NCBI GenBank assembly: GCA_937891045.1
Contig: CALBEV010000028.1
Coordinates: 12,894 to 76,893 of the forward strand
DNA: 64,000 nucleotides
Direction of reading: 5' to 3'
From: an uncultured Burkholderiales bacterium
GTDB lineage: Bacteria; Pseudomonadota; Gammaproteobacteria; Burkholderiales; Burkholderiaceae
Each line of letters opens with the position of its first letter. Position 1 is the stretch's first letter. The translations under genes were made by a program, and so were the position numbers. Under the pieces are notes generated by a model that was not told where the DNA came from, searched no databases, and worked only from the letters and a program-made list of their open reading frames with translations. Shown here one piece after another: positions 31,262-40,833 of this stretch.

Positions 31262-32185
31262 ATGAACTTGTTCACCAAGGTGTCCCCGAAAACCCTGCTG
31301 TGGGCCTCGGTGGTCGTGGCCATCATCACCATCGTGATGAAAACCATGGCGTGGTACATCACCGATTCTGTGGGCCTGCTGTCGGATGCCATGGAGTCGT
31401 TTGTGAATTTGGCCAGCGCTATTTTTGCGTTGGTCATGGTCACGGTGGCGCAGCAGCCGGCTGATGAAGAACACCCCTACGGTCACCACAAGGCCGAGTA
31501 TTTTTCTTCGGGCTTTGAAGGCATTCTCATCGTAGGTGCCGCCGCCGCCATCATCTGGGCCTCGGCGCACCGCTTGTTCGACCCCCAGCCTGTGGCGTCG
31601 CTGGGTTGGGGCTTGGCTTTGTCGGTGGCCAGTTCAGCGCTGAATGGTTTGCTGGCCTGGGTGATGTTTGGCGCGGCCAAGGTGCATCGCTCCATCGCTT
31701 TGGAAGCCGATGCCCGGCATTTGGTCACCGATGTGTGGACCTCGGGTGGCGTGGTCATCGGCCTGACCTTGGTCTATTTCACGGGCTGGTTGTGGCTCGA
31801 TGCCGTGGTCGCCATGGGTGTCGCCTTGAATATTTTGAAAGAAGGGGTGCGGCTGATTTGGCGTTCCTCACAAGGCCTGATGGACGAGGCCGTCGAGCCC
31901 GAGGTCTTGGGTCAAATCAGAGAAGTGCTGGATGGTTTCGAGCACATGCGGGGTGAGGTGCACATCATTCGTTTCGACCATGTGGTGTCGCGCCGCGCTG
32001 GGCAACGTCGGTTTGTGGACATGCACATGCACATGCCGTCCAGTTGGTCTTTGGGTCGCGCGGCCGCATTGCGCACCAGCGTCGAGCAAGCGCTGATGAG
32101 TGCGGTACCGGGCTTGCGTGCTTCCATCCAACTACTGCCCAATGACGTGGAAGCGCATTTTGACGATGTGCGGGATTTGAAGTAG
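31262..32185 (+). CDS. cation diffusion facilitator family transporter
   Basis: A 307-residue CDF transporter with about six membrane helices and a C-terminal cytoplasmic ferredoxin-like domain. The metal site residues appear as SDAMESFVN in helix 2 (Asp with the second acidic position) and DARHLVTDVWTS in helix 5 (His and Asp). EEHPYGHHKAEYFSS is the conserved loop between helices 2 and 3. It would export divalent cations such as zinc, iron or manganese by proton exchange; selectivity cannot be told. A histidine-rich run MHMHM occurs in the cytoplasmic domain. Confidence 0.9.
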   Translation: MNLFTKVSPKTLLWASVVVAIITIVMKTMAWYITDSVGLLSDAMESFVNLASAIFALVMVTVAQQPADEEHPYGHHKAEYFSSGFEGILIVGAAAAIIWASAHRLFDPQPVASLGWGLALSVASSALNGLLAWVMFGAAKVHRSIALEADARHLVTDVWTSGGVVIGLTLVYFTGWLWLDAVVAMGVALNILKEGVRLIWRSSQGLMDEAVEPEVLGQIREVLDGFEHMRGEVHIIRFDHVVSRRAGQRRFVDMHMHMPSSWSLGRAAALRTSVEQALMSAVPGLRASIQLLPNDVEAHFDDVRDLK

Positions 32186-32212
32186 AGCATTCACCCTTGC
32201 TTGCAAAGCATG

Positions 32213-32227
32213 GGTTGATAATCAACC
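32213..32227 (+). promoter_or_regulatory. palindrome and -10 at the dbpA start
   Basis: GGTTGAT (32213-32219) and ATCAACC (32221-32227) form a seven-base palindrome around one A, ending immediately before the dbpA ATG. GATAAT at 32217-32222 inside it is a good -10, which would put the transcription start at or next to the ATG. No Shine-Dalgarno sequence is visible. Confidence 0.4.
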
Positions 32228-33625
32228 ATGTCTTCCTCTTTCAAAACGCTTTCTCTTTCACCCGACACCCTCAACAACCTGGATCAACTTGGTTATACCG
32301 AGATGACCGCGATTCAAGCCGCCAGTTTGCCGCTGGCTTTAGCGGGCCAAGACTTGATTGCACAAGCCAGCACGGGCAGCGGCAAAACCGCCGCATTTGG
32401 CTTGCCACTGGTTGAAAAACTCACCGCCAATTTTCATGCGGTGCAAGGCTTGGTGATGTGCCCCACACGCGAGTTGGCCGACCAAGTCACCACGGAAATT
32501 CGCCGCTTGGCCAGAGCCACGGCCAACATCAAAGTGGTCACCTTGTGCGGTGGCGTGGCTTTGCGCGGTCAAGAGCAAAGCCTGCAACACGGGGCGCATG
32601 TGGTGGTGGGCACGCCGGGTCGCATCCTCGACCACTTGACGCGCGGCAACCTGCGCTTGGATTCCGTCAAAACCTTGGTGCTGGATGAAGCCGACCGCAT
32701 GCTCGACATGGGCTTCTTCGACGACATGAAGCAACTGATTCAGCAGTGCCCGCCCAAGCGACAAACCCTGTTGTTCTCGGCCACCTACCCCGAAGGTATT
32801 GCCAAGATCGCGTCGCAGTTCATGCGCGAACCGCAAACCGTGAAAGTGCAAACCGTGCACCAGCCCGACAAAATCCGGCAGGTGTTTTACGAGGTGCGTG
32901 AAGACGAGCGTCTGCATGCCGTGTCTTTGTTGCTGAACCATTTCCGACCCGAATCCACGCTGGCCTTTTGCAACACCAAACAGCAATGCCGCGAACTGCT
33001 GGCCGTGTTGCAAGCCCAAGGCTTTGATGCGTTGGCGTTGTACGGCGAATTGGATCAGCGCGAACGCGATCAAGTGTTGGTGCAGTTTGCCAATCGTTCA
33101 TGCTCGGTGTTGGTGGCCACCGATGTGGCCGCGCGTGGCCTGGACATCAGTCAACTCAATGCTGTCATCAATGTGGATGTGACCCCCGACGCTGAAATTC
33201 ACATTCATCGCATTGGGCGCACGGGTCGCGCCGACGCCCAAGGTTTGGCGCTCACCCTGGCCAGTTTGGACGAGATGGGTGCCGTGGGTCGCATCGAAGT
33301 GCTGCAATCCCAAACCTCCCAATGGGCATCTTTGGACACCTTGTCACCGGCCTCAGATGAGCCGCTGCAAGCCCCGATGCGCACCTTGCAAATTGTGGGT
33401 GGACGCAAAGAAAAAATCCGTCCAGGCGATGTGTTGGGGGCCATGACCGGTGAAGCGGGCTTCAACGCAGATCAAATTGGCAAGATCAATGTGAATGAGT
33501 TTTCCACCTACGTGGCGGTGGACCGCGCCATTGCCGCCACGGCGGTTGAGCGTTTGGCCAAAGGCCGCATCAAGGGCAAGAGTGTTCGGGTGCGCTTGTT
33601 AGACGACGAGGCGGATCAACGGTAG
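32228..33625 (+). CDS. dbpA: ATP-dependent RNA helicase DbpA
   Basis: A 465-residue DEAD-box helicase. Motif I is ASTGSGKTAA, motif II VLDEADRMLD, motif III FSATYPEG and motif VI HRIGRTGRA. The C-terminal 75 residues from LQIVGGRKEKIRPGDVLG form the DbpA RNA-recognition domain that binds hairpin 92 of 23S rRNA, so the protein acts in large-subunit assembly. The last ten bases overlap the end of the convergent ybeY. Confidence 0.95.
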   Translation: MSSSFKTLSLSPDTLNNLDQLGYTEMTAIQAASLPLALAGQDLIAQASTGSGKTAAFGLPLVEKLTANFHAVQGLVMCPTRELADQVTTEIRRLARATANIKVVTLCGGVALRGQEQSLQHGAHVVVGTPGRILDHLTRGNLRLDSVKTLVLDEADRMLDMGFFDDMKQLIQQCPPKRQTLLFSATYPEGIAKIASQFMREPQTVKVQTVHQPDKIRQVFYEVREDERLHAVSLLLNHFRPESTLAFCNTKQQCRELLAVLQAQGFDALALYGELDQRERDQVLVQFANRSCSVLVATDVAARGLDISQLNAVINVDVTPDAEIHIHRIGRTGRADAQGLALTLASLDEMGAVGRIEVLQSQTSQWASLDTLSPASDEPLQAPMRTLQIVGGRKEKIRPGDVLGAMTGEAGFNADQIGKINVNEFSTYVAVDRAIAATAVERLAKGRIKGKSVRVRLLDDEADQR

Positions 33626-34077
33626 GGGTTGGCGAAACCCAAGCCTGCCAAGATGGCAACCTCACGCGCTTCCATGGCTTGGGCATCTTTCAAAGACGTT
33701 TCATGGTCCCAACCTTGGGCATGCAAACAACCGTGCACCAGCAAATGCGCGTAATGCGCCGCCAAGGTTTTGCCTTGTTCTTTGGCTTCTTTGGCAATCA
33801 CCGGCGCACACAACACCAGATCGGCCATCACCAAGGGCGCTTGGGCATAGTCAAAGGTCAGCACATTGGTGGCGTATTTTTTCTTCCGATAACTGCTGTT
33901 CAGGGCCAAGCCTTCATCTTCGCCCACGATGCGCACCGTGATTTCAGCGTCATGCGCCAAAGCATGACGCAGGTAGCGGCGCACCGCATGTCTTGGCAAC
34001 GCGGCGCGGTGTCTGGCGGTGTAGGGGATGTCGGCAAATTGCAGCGACAACTGAAGCTGGGGCAAGGCCACGCGCAT
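33616..34077 (-). CDS. ybeY: endoribonuclease YbeY (rRNA maturation factor)
   Basis: A 153-residue metal-dependent RNase for 16S rRNA 3' end maturation and ribosome quality control. The zinc site is the HGxxHxxGxDH motif, seen here as LLVHGCLHAQGWDHE. ATG at 34077 shares its A with the phoH stop TGA. The phoH-ybeY pair is conserved widely. The C-terminal codons overlap dbpA on the other strand by ten bases. Confidence 0.95.
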   Translation of the reverse strand: MRVALPQLQLSLQFADIPYTARHRAALPRHAVRRYLRHALAHDAEITVRIVGEDEGLALNSSYRKKKYATNVLTFDYAQAPLVMADLVLCAPVIAKEAKEQGKTLAAHYAHLLVHGCLHAQGWDHETSLKDAQAMEAREVAILAGLGFANPYR

Positions 34078-35015
34078 CAACCTGCTTTGCGCTGCTTGTC
34101 GTAAGCATCGACGATGCGAGCCACCAGCGGATGGCGCACCACGTCTTTGCTGGTGAAGTGGGTGATGGCAATGCCCGGCACACGGCGCAACACGCGTTCC
34201 GCATCCACCAAACCGCTGGGTGCGCCTTTGGGTAAATCGATTTGGCTCACGTCGCCTGTGATGACCGCTTTGGCACCAAAACCGATGCGTGTGAGGAACA
34301 TTTTCATTTGCTCGGGCGTGGTGTTTTGCGCTTCATCCAAGATGATGAAGGCGTTGTTCAGGGTGCGGCCGCGCATGAAGGCCAGCGGCGCGATTTCCAA
34401 GGCACTGCGCTCAAAGGCTTTTTGCACCTTGTCAAAACCCATCAATTCATACAACGCGTCATACAGCGGACGCAAATACGGGTCGACTTTTTGACCCAAG
34501 TCACCCGGCAGAAACCCAAGTTTTTCACCCGCTTCCACCGCAGGCCGTGTCAGGATGATGCGTTGCACCGCGCTGCGTTCGAGTGCGTCCACCGCACTGG
34601 CGACCGCCAAATAGGTTTTGCCGGTGCCTGCCGGGCCAATGCCAAAAGTGATGTCGTGCTGCGCAATATTGTCCAAGTAGACGCCTTGGGTAGGCGTGCG
34701 GGCACGCACATCGTTGCGCCGCGTGGCCAAGCTCAAGCTGCCGTCTCCTTGTGCGGCCATGTGTTCGTCACCCGCCAGCATCAACTGCACTTGTTCTTTG
34801 GGAATCGGTTTGGCCGCACGCTCATACATGGCTTGCAGCATTTCCAAAGCCCGTTCAGCCTTGGCTTTGTGGCCATCGATTTTGAATTTTTCGTGGCTGT
34901 GCGCGATCTTGACCTCCAGGGCCAGTTCGATGGTGCGCAGGTGTTCATCCAAGGGACCACACAGGTGGCCCAAACGCGTGTTGTTGGCAGGAGAGAAGCT
35001 GTGGCGCAGGATCAA
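34077..35015 (-). CDS. PhoH family ATPase (PhoL/YbeZ type)
   Basis: A 312-residue PhoH-like protein with Walker A GPAGTGKTYLAVA near residue 130 and Walker B AFIILDEAQN. An N-terminal KH-like region precedes the ATPase domain. Relatives are predicted RNA helicases working with YbeY in ribosome maturation. Upstream, its ATG overlaps the stop of a tautomerase-like gene by four bases, which is an unusual partner. Confidence 0.93.
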   Translation of the reverse strand: MILRHSFSPANNTRLGHLCGPLDEHLRTIELALEVKIAHSHEKFKIDGHKAKAERALEMLQAMYERAAKPIPKEQVQLMLAGDEHMAAQGDGSLSLATRRNDVRARTPTQGVYLDNIAQHDITFGIGPAGTGKTYLAVASAVDALERSAVQRIILTRPAVEAGEKLGFLPGDLGQKVDPYLRPLYDALYELMGFDKVQKAFERSALEIAPLAFMRGRTLNNAFIILDEAQNTTPEQMKMFLTRIGFGAKAVITGDVSQIDLPKGAPSGLVDAERVLRRVPGIAITHFTSKDVVRHPLVARIVDAYDKQRKAG

Positions 35016-35401
35016 GCGGTGGGCCCGTATTGCATCTCGCCGTTGCCAAAGGACCAGTTTTCTTTGGCCACTTCCACCAGACTGATGAACACATCTTGCT
35101 GGCGCATCTGGAGTTCTTTGGACACATCGTCGGCGATGCGGCGGTAGAACGCCTTCTTCAATTCGATGCTTCTGCCAGCATTCAAGGTGACCTGGATGAA
35201 GACGATGTGCTCGCTGTATTCAATGCCCAAGTAACTGAGGGCCACGTTCAACTCGCTGCCGTCATGGGTGGTGATGATTTGGAATTTGTCGTCAGCGGGG
35301 ACGTTGATGACTTCAATCATGGCGCGGTAAACAATCTCACCTACGGCCTTGCCAAATCCGGCGGGGTGGCTTTTTCCATGGTCGATGCGAACAAGAGGCA
35401 T
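35012..35401 (-). CDS. tautomerase family protein
   Basis: A 129-residue protein of the tautomerase superfamily. After removal of the first Met, Pro2 (MPLVRIDHG) would be the catalytic base, so ATG at 35401 is chosen over codons further upstream. It has the double beta-alpha-beta length of the cis-CaaD/MSAD-like group rather than the 60-residue 4-OT subunits. LVRIDHGKSHPAGFGKAVGE and the central HIVFIQVTLNAGRS are visible. The substrate is unknown. It is translationally coupled to phoH and divergent from ruvA. Confidence 0.8.
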   Translation of the reverse strand: MPLVRIDHGKSHPAGFGKAVGEIVYRAMIEVINVPADDKFQIITTHDGSELNVALSYLGIEYSEHIVFIQVTLNAGRSIELKKAFYRRIADDVSKELQMRQQDVFISLVEVAKENWSFGNGEMQYGPTA

Positions 35402-35519
35402 GCAGTACTTTCGAGGCGAAATTGAAATGAGCGCAAAGCATAACGCAAGCCCTGTTCGGCGCACCGCAAGCGCTGGCTGATGAGGCCTGATAATCCACTC
35501 GAACAACTGCATCAATATC

Positions 35520-36095
35520 ATGATTGGCAAACTCAGCGGCATCCTCAGCGAAAAGAACCCACCCCAGGTGTTGGTGGATTGCCAAGGCGTGGGTTATGAA
35601 GTGGACGTGCCGATGAGCACCTTCTACAACCTGCCTGCGGTGGGCGCCCCCGTCAGCTTGCTCACACACTTTGTGGTGCGTGAAGACGCGCAAATTTTGT
35701 ACGGCTTTGCCAGCGCCGAAGAACGCACCGCTTTTCGACAGCTGATCAAAATCTCCGGTGTGGGTCCGCGCATGGCGCTGGGTGTGCTCAGCGGTCTGAG
35801 TGTGGCCGAGTTGGCCCAAGCCATCACGCTGCAAGAGGCCGCACGCTTGGTGAAGATCCCGGGCATTGGCAAAAAAACCGCTGAACGTTTGCTGCTGGAA
35901 CTCAAAGGCAAGATGGGCAGCGACTTGGGCTTGAGCCCTGCGGCGCACATCCACAGTGCCCAAAACGACATTCTGCAAGCCCTCATGACCTTGGGCTACT
36001 CGGACAAAGAAGCCTCGGCCGCTTTCAAACAACTGCCTGCTGACATTGGTGTGAGTGAAGGCATCAAACAAGCCTTGAAAGCCTTGGCCACATGA
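35520..36095 (+). CDS. ruvA: Holliday junction DNA helicase RuvA
   Basis: A 191-residue protein with an N-terminal OB fold ([15 protein letters not shown]), the tandem helix-hairpin-helix [17 protein letters not shown] and [17 protein letters not shown], and the C-terminal domain that contacts RuvB. It binds four-way junctions and loads RuvB for branch migration. GATAAT at 35489-35494 is a possible -10. It overlaps ruvB by ATGA; no ruvC is adjacent. Confidence 0.96.
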   Translation: MIGKLSGILSEKNPPQVLVDCQGVGYEVDVPMSTFYNLPAVGAPVSLLTHFVVREDAQILYGFASAEERTAFRQLIKISGVGPRMALGVLSGLSVAELAQAITLQEAARLVKIPGIGKKTAERLLLELKGKMGSDLGLSPAAHIHSAQNDILQALMTLGYSDKEASAAFKQLPADIGVSEGIKQALKALAT

Positions 36096-37153
36096 GCATT
36101 CAAACCGACGATTTCGCCCCCGCGCCGCGCGTGGTGTCTGCCGCCCCGGTCAGCCCGAAAGAAGAGGCCATCGAACGCGCCTTGCGCCCCAAGCTGCTTC
36201 AAGAGTACGTGGGCCAGACCAAGGTGCGCGAACAGCTTGAAATCTTCATTGGCGCGGCCCGCAATCGCCAAGAAGCCCTGGACCACGTGCTGTTGTTTGG
36301 GCCGCCGGGCTTGGGCAAGACCACCTTGAGCCACATCATTGCCCAAGAGTTGGGCGTGAACCTGCGACAAACCAGCGGCCCAGTGCTTGAAAAACCCAAG
36401 GACTTGGCCGCACTGCTGACCAATTTGGAAAAAAACGATGTCTTGTTCATTGACGAGATTCACCGTTTGTCGCCGGTGGTGGAAGAGATTTTGTACCCCG
36501 CCTTAGAGGACTACCAAATCGACATCATGATTGGCGAAGGGCCCGCGGCACGCAGCATCAAGCTCGACTTACAGCCCTTCACCTTGGTCGGTGCCACCAC
36601 CCGTGCGGGCATGCTGACCAACCCGTTGCGCGATCGTTTTGGCATCGTCGCGCGTTTGGAGTTTTATTCACCGCAAGAGTTGTTGCGCATCGTCATGCGC
36701 AGTGGCGGTTTGCTCAAAGCGCAGTTGGATGAAGAGGGTGCGTTTGAAATTGCCCGCCGTTCACGCGGCACACCGCGCATTGCCAACCGCTTGTTGCGCC
36801 GGGTGCGCGACTACGCCGAGGTGAAAGCCAATGGCCAGATCAGCAAAGCCGTGGCCGATGCTGCCTTGGCCATGCTGGATGTGGACCCACAAGGCTTTGA
36901 CCTGATGGACCGCAAATTGCTGGAGGCGGTGATTCACCGTTTCGATGGCGGGCCTGTGGGCTTGGACAACATTGCCGCCAGCATCGGCGAAGAGCGCGAC
37001 ACCATCGAAGACGTGATCGAACCGTTTTTGATTCAACAAGGTTTTTTGCAGCGTACGCCGCGTGGTCGCGTTGCCACGTTGGCGGCCTATCGGCATTTGG
37101 GGGTGGCACCGCCCGCCAGTGGTGTGGGCTTGTTTGACGCCGAAGGCGCTTGA
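36092..37153 (+). CDS. ruvB: Holliday junction DNA helicase RuvB
   Basis: A 353-residue AAA+ motor. Walker A is [13 protein letters not shown], Walker [11 protein letters not shown], and sensor 1 GATTRAGML. The C-terminal winged-helix [10 protein letters not shown] end is a little longer than usual. It drives branch migration with RuvA in recombination and repair. It starts inside the ruvA stop and converges on the phosphatase gene 18 bases away. Confidence 0.97.
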   Translation: MSIQTDDFAPAPRVVSAAPVSPKEEAIERALRPKLLQEYVGQTKVREQLEIFIGAARNRQEALDHVLLFGPPGLGKTTLSHIIAQELGVNLRQTSGPVLEKPKDLAALLTNLEKNDVLFIDEIHRLSPVVEEILYPALEDYQIDIMIGEGPAARSIKLDLQPFTLVGATTRAGMLTNPLRDRFGIVARLEFYSPQELLRIVMRSGGLLKAQLDEEGAFEIARRSRGTPRIANRLLRRVRDYAEVKANGQISKAVADAALAMLDVDPQGFDLMDRKLLEAVIHRFDGGPVGLDNIAASIGEERDTIEDVIEPFLIQQGFLQRTPRGRVATLAAYRHLGVAPPASGVGLFDAEGA

Positions 37154-37171
37154 AGACCAGCCATCTGCCAT

Positions 37172-37816
37172 TCAAGCGCTGTTTTCTTCGCGGGCTTCGT
37201 TGCTGTCCAGGTGGCGCTCATCGGCCCAGCCCACCAACTGCAAACCCTCGGGCGTCCACAGCAAACGGTTGATGGCGGTGTTGCGCAAACCCCAGGTGCG
37301 GGGCGCTTGCAGCGTTTGACCCGTGGCCAATCGGTACAAGATGTCCAGCACGCCGCCATGGGTCACCCACACGATGTGCTGACCCAAGTGTTGCGACGCG
37401 ATGTCGCGTGCCAAACTTGAAATGCGTTGGTGCAGCATCACCAAACTCTCACCGCCACCTTGCGGCGTCCAATCGGGCTCACGCTGGCGCCATCGGGCGG
37501 CGTCTTCGGGATGCTGGGCTTCAATCTCTGCCCAAGTTTGTCCTTGAAACTGCCCCAAATGGCGTTCACGCAAACCGTGCAAGGCGGTCACGTTCAGTTG
37601 GTGTGTGGCGGCGATGGCTTGGGCGGTGCTGAAAGCACGGGACAAGTCGCTGGCATAGACCGCATCAATGTCTTCGGATGCCAAAGCCTTGGCCAATTGT
37701 TGGGCTTGCCACTGGCCCTCTTCGTTCAAACCGATGTCGGTGTGGCCTTGAATGCGGGTGTCCACATTCCAAGGGGTTTCTCCGTGGCGGATCGCCAAAA
37801 TGCGGGTGGATGTCAT
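37172..37816 (-). CDS. histidine phosphatase family protein (phosphoglycerate mutase-like)
   Basis: A 214-residue branch 1 histidine phosphatase. The phosphohistidine motif is LAIRHGETPWN at residues 6-16, a catalytic Glu lies in GLRERHLGQFQG, and the second His is in VWVTHGGVLD. Relatives include GpmB and alpha-ribazole phosphatase; without a neighbour hint the substrate stays open. The gene is divergent from the tetR gene. Confidence 0.9.
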   Translation of the reverse strand: MTSTRILAIRHGETPWNVDTRIQGHTDIGLNEEGQWQAQQLAKALASEDIDAVYASDLSRAFSTAQAIAATHQLNVTALHGLRERHLGQFQGQTWAEIEAQHPEDAARWRQREPDWTPQGGGESLVMLHQRISSLARDIASQHLGQHIVWVTHGGVLDILYRLATGQTLQAPRTWGLRNTAINRLLWTPEGLQLVGWADERHLDSNEAREENSA

Positions 37817-37842
37817 GGAGAAAGTTTAGGGGAGTCCAAAAT

Positions 37843-37866
37843 CGTGCAAAATAGCACGGTCGTTCT
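37843..37866 (+). promoter_or_regulatory. candidate TetR operator and promoter
   Basis: A perfect five-base inverted repeat CGTGC (37843-37847) / GCACG (37854-37858) overlaps a second imperfect dyad at 37853-37866 (AGNACG...CGTNCT). They cover the likely -10 AAAAT. The position between the divergent phosphatase and tetR genes fits an autoregulatory operator. Confidence 0.4.
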
Positions 37867-37880
37867 TTTTTGAGCATCCT

Positions 37881-38537
37881 GTGAGTTCCAACATCCACCC
37901 CATTTCAGAAGCCGATGGCCATGCGCCCAGGCAACGCGGCGTGCACAAAGGCCAGCAAACCAAGGCGGCCATTGTCGATGCGGCGTTGGGCCTGGCCACC
38001 CAAATTGGCTTGGAAGGCTTGAGCATTGGTGCCTTGGCCGAGGTCATGCAAATGAGCAAGTCAGGCGTTTTTGCGCATTTTGGTTCGCGTGAAGAATTGC
38101 AAATTTCGGTGATTCGTGAATACCACCAGCGCTTTGAGCTGGAGGTGTTCGAGCCGGCCTTGCAACACCCACGTGGCCTGCCTCGCTTGCGCAGTTTGTT
38201 CCATCACTGGATGCAAAGAACCAGCGCAGAAATTGACTCGGGATGTTTGTACATCAGCGGCGCAGCCGAATTTGACGACCGTCCCGGCCCAGTGCGGGAT
38301 GCCTTGGCCAGTTCCGTCAAAACCTGGTTGGCCGCGGTGCACCGAGCCGTGGTGCAGTCCCGCGACGAGCAGCATTTGGCCAAAGAAACCGATGCCGCCC
38401 AAATGTGCTTTGAAATCCACGGCCTGATCTTGGCCTTGCATTACGAAGCCCGTTTTTTGAAATCCACCAAAAGTCTTCAACGCACCTTGCAAGGGTTCGA
38501 GCAGTTGCTCTTGCGCAATGGCGCATCTCTCCTATAG
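37881..38537 (+). CDS. TetR/AcrR family transcriptional regulator
   Basis: A 218-residue repressor. The N-terminal helix-turn-helix occupies roughly residues 27-75 with IGALAEVMQMSKSGVFAHFGSREEL as the core (written here in part only as MSKSGVFAHFGS). The ligand domain resembles TetR regulators of fatty-acid genes. The start is GTG at 37881. It precedes, in the same direction, an acyl-CoA dehydrogenase, a DUF2147 protein and an enoyl-CoA hydratase, which are its probable targets; an acyl-CoA is the likely effector (inference). Confidence 0.88.
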   Translation: MSSNIHPISEADGHAPRQRGVHKGQQTKAAIVDAALGLATQIGLEGLSIGALAEVMQMSKSGVFAHFGSREELQISVIREYHQRFELEVFEPALQHPRGLPRLRSLFHHWMQRTSAEIDSGCLYISGAAEFDDRPGPVRDALASSVKTWLAAVHRAVVQSRDEQHLAKETDAAQMCFEIHGLILALHYEARFLKSTKSLQRTLQGFEQLLLRNGASLL

Positions 38538-38547
38538 GAACATCACC

Positions 38548-40344
38548 ATGGCCATTTACACCCCACCCCTGCGCGACATGCAGTTCATCATGAACGAGGT
38601 CTTGCATGTGCCCGACACCTTGAAAGCCTTGCCAGCCCATGCCGACATGGACGCCGACACGATTGCCGCCGTGTTGGAAGAGGGTGGCAAATTTGCCGCT
38701 GAAGTGCTGCTGCCCTTGAACGCGATTGGCGACCAGCAAGGTTGCCAGCTGAATCAAAGCACCCATGAGGTCAAAACACCCGATGGCTTCAAGCAGGCCT
38801 ATGCACAGTTTGTGGCGGGCGGTTGGACGGCCTTGAGTTGCGACCCCGCCTATGGTGGTCAAGGTTTGCCCTTGGTGGTGAACCAATGTTTTTATGAAAT
38901 GCTCAACAGCGCCAATCAAGCCTGGACCATGTACCCGGGCCTGACCCATGGTGCTTATGAGTGCTTGCATGCCCATGGCTCGGAGGCGCAAAAGCTAATG
39001 TATTTGCCCAAGATCACCAGTGGCCAATGGACCGGCACCATGTGCCTGACCGAAGCGCATTGCGGCACCGACTTGGGCTTGTTGCGCACCAAGGCCGAGC
39101 CACAAGCCGACGGCAGCTACAAAATCACGGGAGCCAAAATTTTCATCAGCGCAGGCGAACACGACCTGGCTGAAAACATCATCCACTTGGTGTTGGCCCG
39201 TTTGCCCGACGCGCCCGCAGGCAGCAAAGGCATCAGCTTGTTTGTCGTGCCCAAGTTCATGGTGAACGCCGATGGCAGCTTGGGGGCCCGCAATGGCATC
39301 CATTGCGGCGGCTTGGAACACAAGATGGGCATCCACGGCAACGCCACCTGCCAAATGATTTTGGAAGACGCCGTGGGCACCATGGTGGGTCAACCCCACA
39401 AAGGTTTGGTCGCCATGTTTGTGATGATGAATGCCGCCCGCATTGGCGTGGGCATGCAGTCCTTGGGCCTGACCGAAGTGGCCTACCAAAATGCCCTGGC
39501 TTATGCCAAAGAGCGGATTCAATCACGCAGTTTGTCGGGCGTGAAAAGCCCTGACAAAGCCGCCGACAGCATCTTGGTGCACCCGGATGTTCGCAAGATG
39601 CTGCTGACCGCCAAAGCCTACGCCGAAGGCGGTCGGGCACTGAGTTTGTACTGTGCCTTGCTGATTGACCAAGAACTCAACCATCCCGATGAACAAGTGC
39701 GCAAAGACGCCGCTGAAATGGTGGCCTTGCTCACGCCCATCGTGAAGGCCTTCATCACCGACAACGCCTGGACCGCCACCTCCGCTTGTTTGCAGGTCTT
39801 GGGTGGCCATGGTTTCATACGCGAATGGGGCATCGAGCAGTATGTGCGCGATGCCCGCATCAACATGATTTATGAGGGCACCAACACCATCCAAAGCTTG
39901 GACTTGTTGGGACGCAAAGTCTTGGGCAACCAAGGGGCCAGCTTGAAAAAATTTGGCAAGCTGATCGCCGAGTTGGCCGCTGCCGAAGCAGACAACGAAG
40001 ACATGGCCCCCTTCTTGCAACCCTTGACCAAATTGGGCAGCCAGATGACCGCGTTCACCGGTGAAATTGGCATGAAAGCCATGAGCAATGCGGATGAAGT
40101 GGGCGCTGCTGCTGTGGATTACCTGCGGGTGGCAGGGCATTTGGTTTTCGGTTATTTTTGGGCCCGCATGGCGCAAGCGGCTTTGCAAAAAATCGCCCAA
40201 GGGCAAAAAGATCAGTATTACAAATCCAAGGTGCAAACCGCACGCTTTTACTTCGCCAAGTTGTTCCCTGAAACCGCATCGCTGATGCAAACCGCACGTG
40301 CGGGCAGTGAGGTCTTGATGGACACTGCCGACGTGTTTTCTTGA
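38548..40344 (+). CDS. acyl-CoA dehydrogenase, DmdC-like with C-terminal domain
   Basis: A 598-residue member of the long acyl-CoA dehydrogenase group that has an extra C-terminal domain, as in 3-methylmercaptopropionyl-CoA dehydrogenase DmdC. GTMCLTEAHCGTDLGL is the FAD/substrate loop. The catalytic Glu is in MIYEGTNTIQSLDLLGRK. Members act on straight-chain or methylthio acyl-CoA; sequence alone does not separate these. ATG at 38548 follows the tetR stop by ten bases with AGGAAC upstream. Confidence 0.9.
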   Translation: MAIYTPPLRDMQFIMNEVLHVPDTLKALPAHADMDADTIAAVLEEGGKFAAEVLLPLNAIGDQQGCQLNQSTHEVKTPDGFKQAYAQFVAGGWTALSCDPAYGGQGLPLVVNQCFYEMLNSANQAWTMYPGLTHGAYECLHAHGSEAQKLMYLPKITSGQWTGTMCLTEAHCGTDLGLLRTKAEPQADGSYKITGAKIFISAGEHDLAENIIHLVLARLPDAPAGSKGISLFVVPKFMVNADGSLGARNGIHCGGLEHKMGIHGNATCQMILEDAVGTMVGQPHKGLVAMFVMMNAARIGVGMQSLGLTEVAYQNALAYAKERIQSRSLSGVKSPDKAADSILVHPDVRKMLLTAKAYAEGGRALSLYCALLIDQELNHPDEQVRKDAAEMVALLTPIVKAFITDNAWTATSACLQVLGGHGFIREWGIEQYVRDARINMIYEGTNTIQSLDLLGRKVLGNQGASLKKFGKLIAELAAAEADNEDMAPFLQPLTKLGSQMTAFTGEIGMKAMSNADEVGAAAVDYLRVAGHLVFGYFWARMAQAALQKIAQGQKDQYYKSKVQTARFYFAKLFPETASLMQTARAGSEVLMDTADVFS

Positions 40345-40382
40345 TTCACTTCTCACACATTCCAACCAAACGGAGACTCGAC

Positions 40383-40817
40383 ATGAAAAAAACAATCACT
40401 GCCAGCCTGCTGTTGCTCAGCTTGCAAGCCTTTGCCCAAATGACCCCCGTGGGCACTTGGCACACGATTGACGATGAAACCAAAAAACCCAAGGGTGAAG
40501 TCACCATCACCGACACCAATGGGGTGTTGACTGGCGTGGTCGGCAAATCCTTGGTGGATGACCCCAAAGCCAAAACCATTTGCGACTTGTGCAAAGACGA
40601 TCGCAAAGACCAAGCCATCGTTGGCATGGAGTTCATTCGTGGTGTCAAACAAGAAGGCAGCAAACCTGTTTGGGGCGGCGGCGGCAAAATCCTCGACCCG
40701 GGCAACGGCAAGATTTACACCGTCGAAATGGAGCCTATCGAAGGCGGCAAAAAAATGAAGGTGCGCGGTTACATTGGTCCCCTCTACCGCACCCAAGTTT
40801 GGTTGCGTGTGCAGTAA
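40383..40817 (+). CDS. DUF2147 domain-containing exported protein
   Basis: A 144-residue protein with a Sec signal peptide (MKKTITASLLLLSLQAFA, cut after Ala-Gln-Met region) and a DUF2147 beta-rich domain. PVGTWHTIDDETKKPKGEV and the C-terminal GYIGPLYRTQVWLR are family traits. A CDLC pair could form a disulfide in the periplasm. Function is unknown. GGAG stands upstream of ATG 40383. It lies between dehydrogenase and hydratase genes of the same operon. Confidence 0.88.
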   Translation: MKKTITASLLLLSLQAFAQMTPVGTWHTIDDETKKPKGEVTITDTNGVLTGVVGKSLVDDPKAKTICDLCKDDRKDQAIVGMEFIRGVKQEGSKPVWGGGGKILDPGNGKIYTVEMEPIEGGKKMKVRGYIGPLYRTQVWLRVQ

Positions 40818-40833
40818 TCAAAGGAAAACACGC

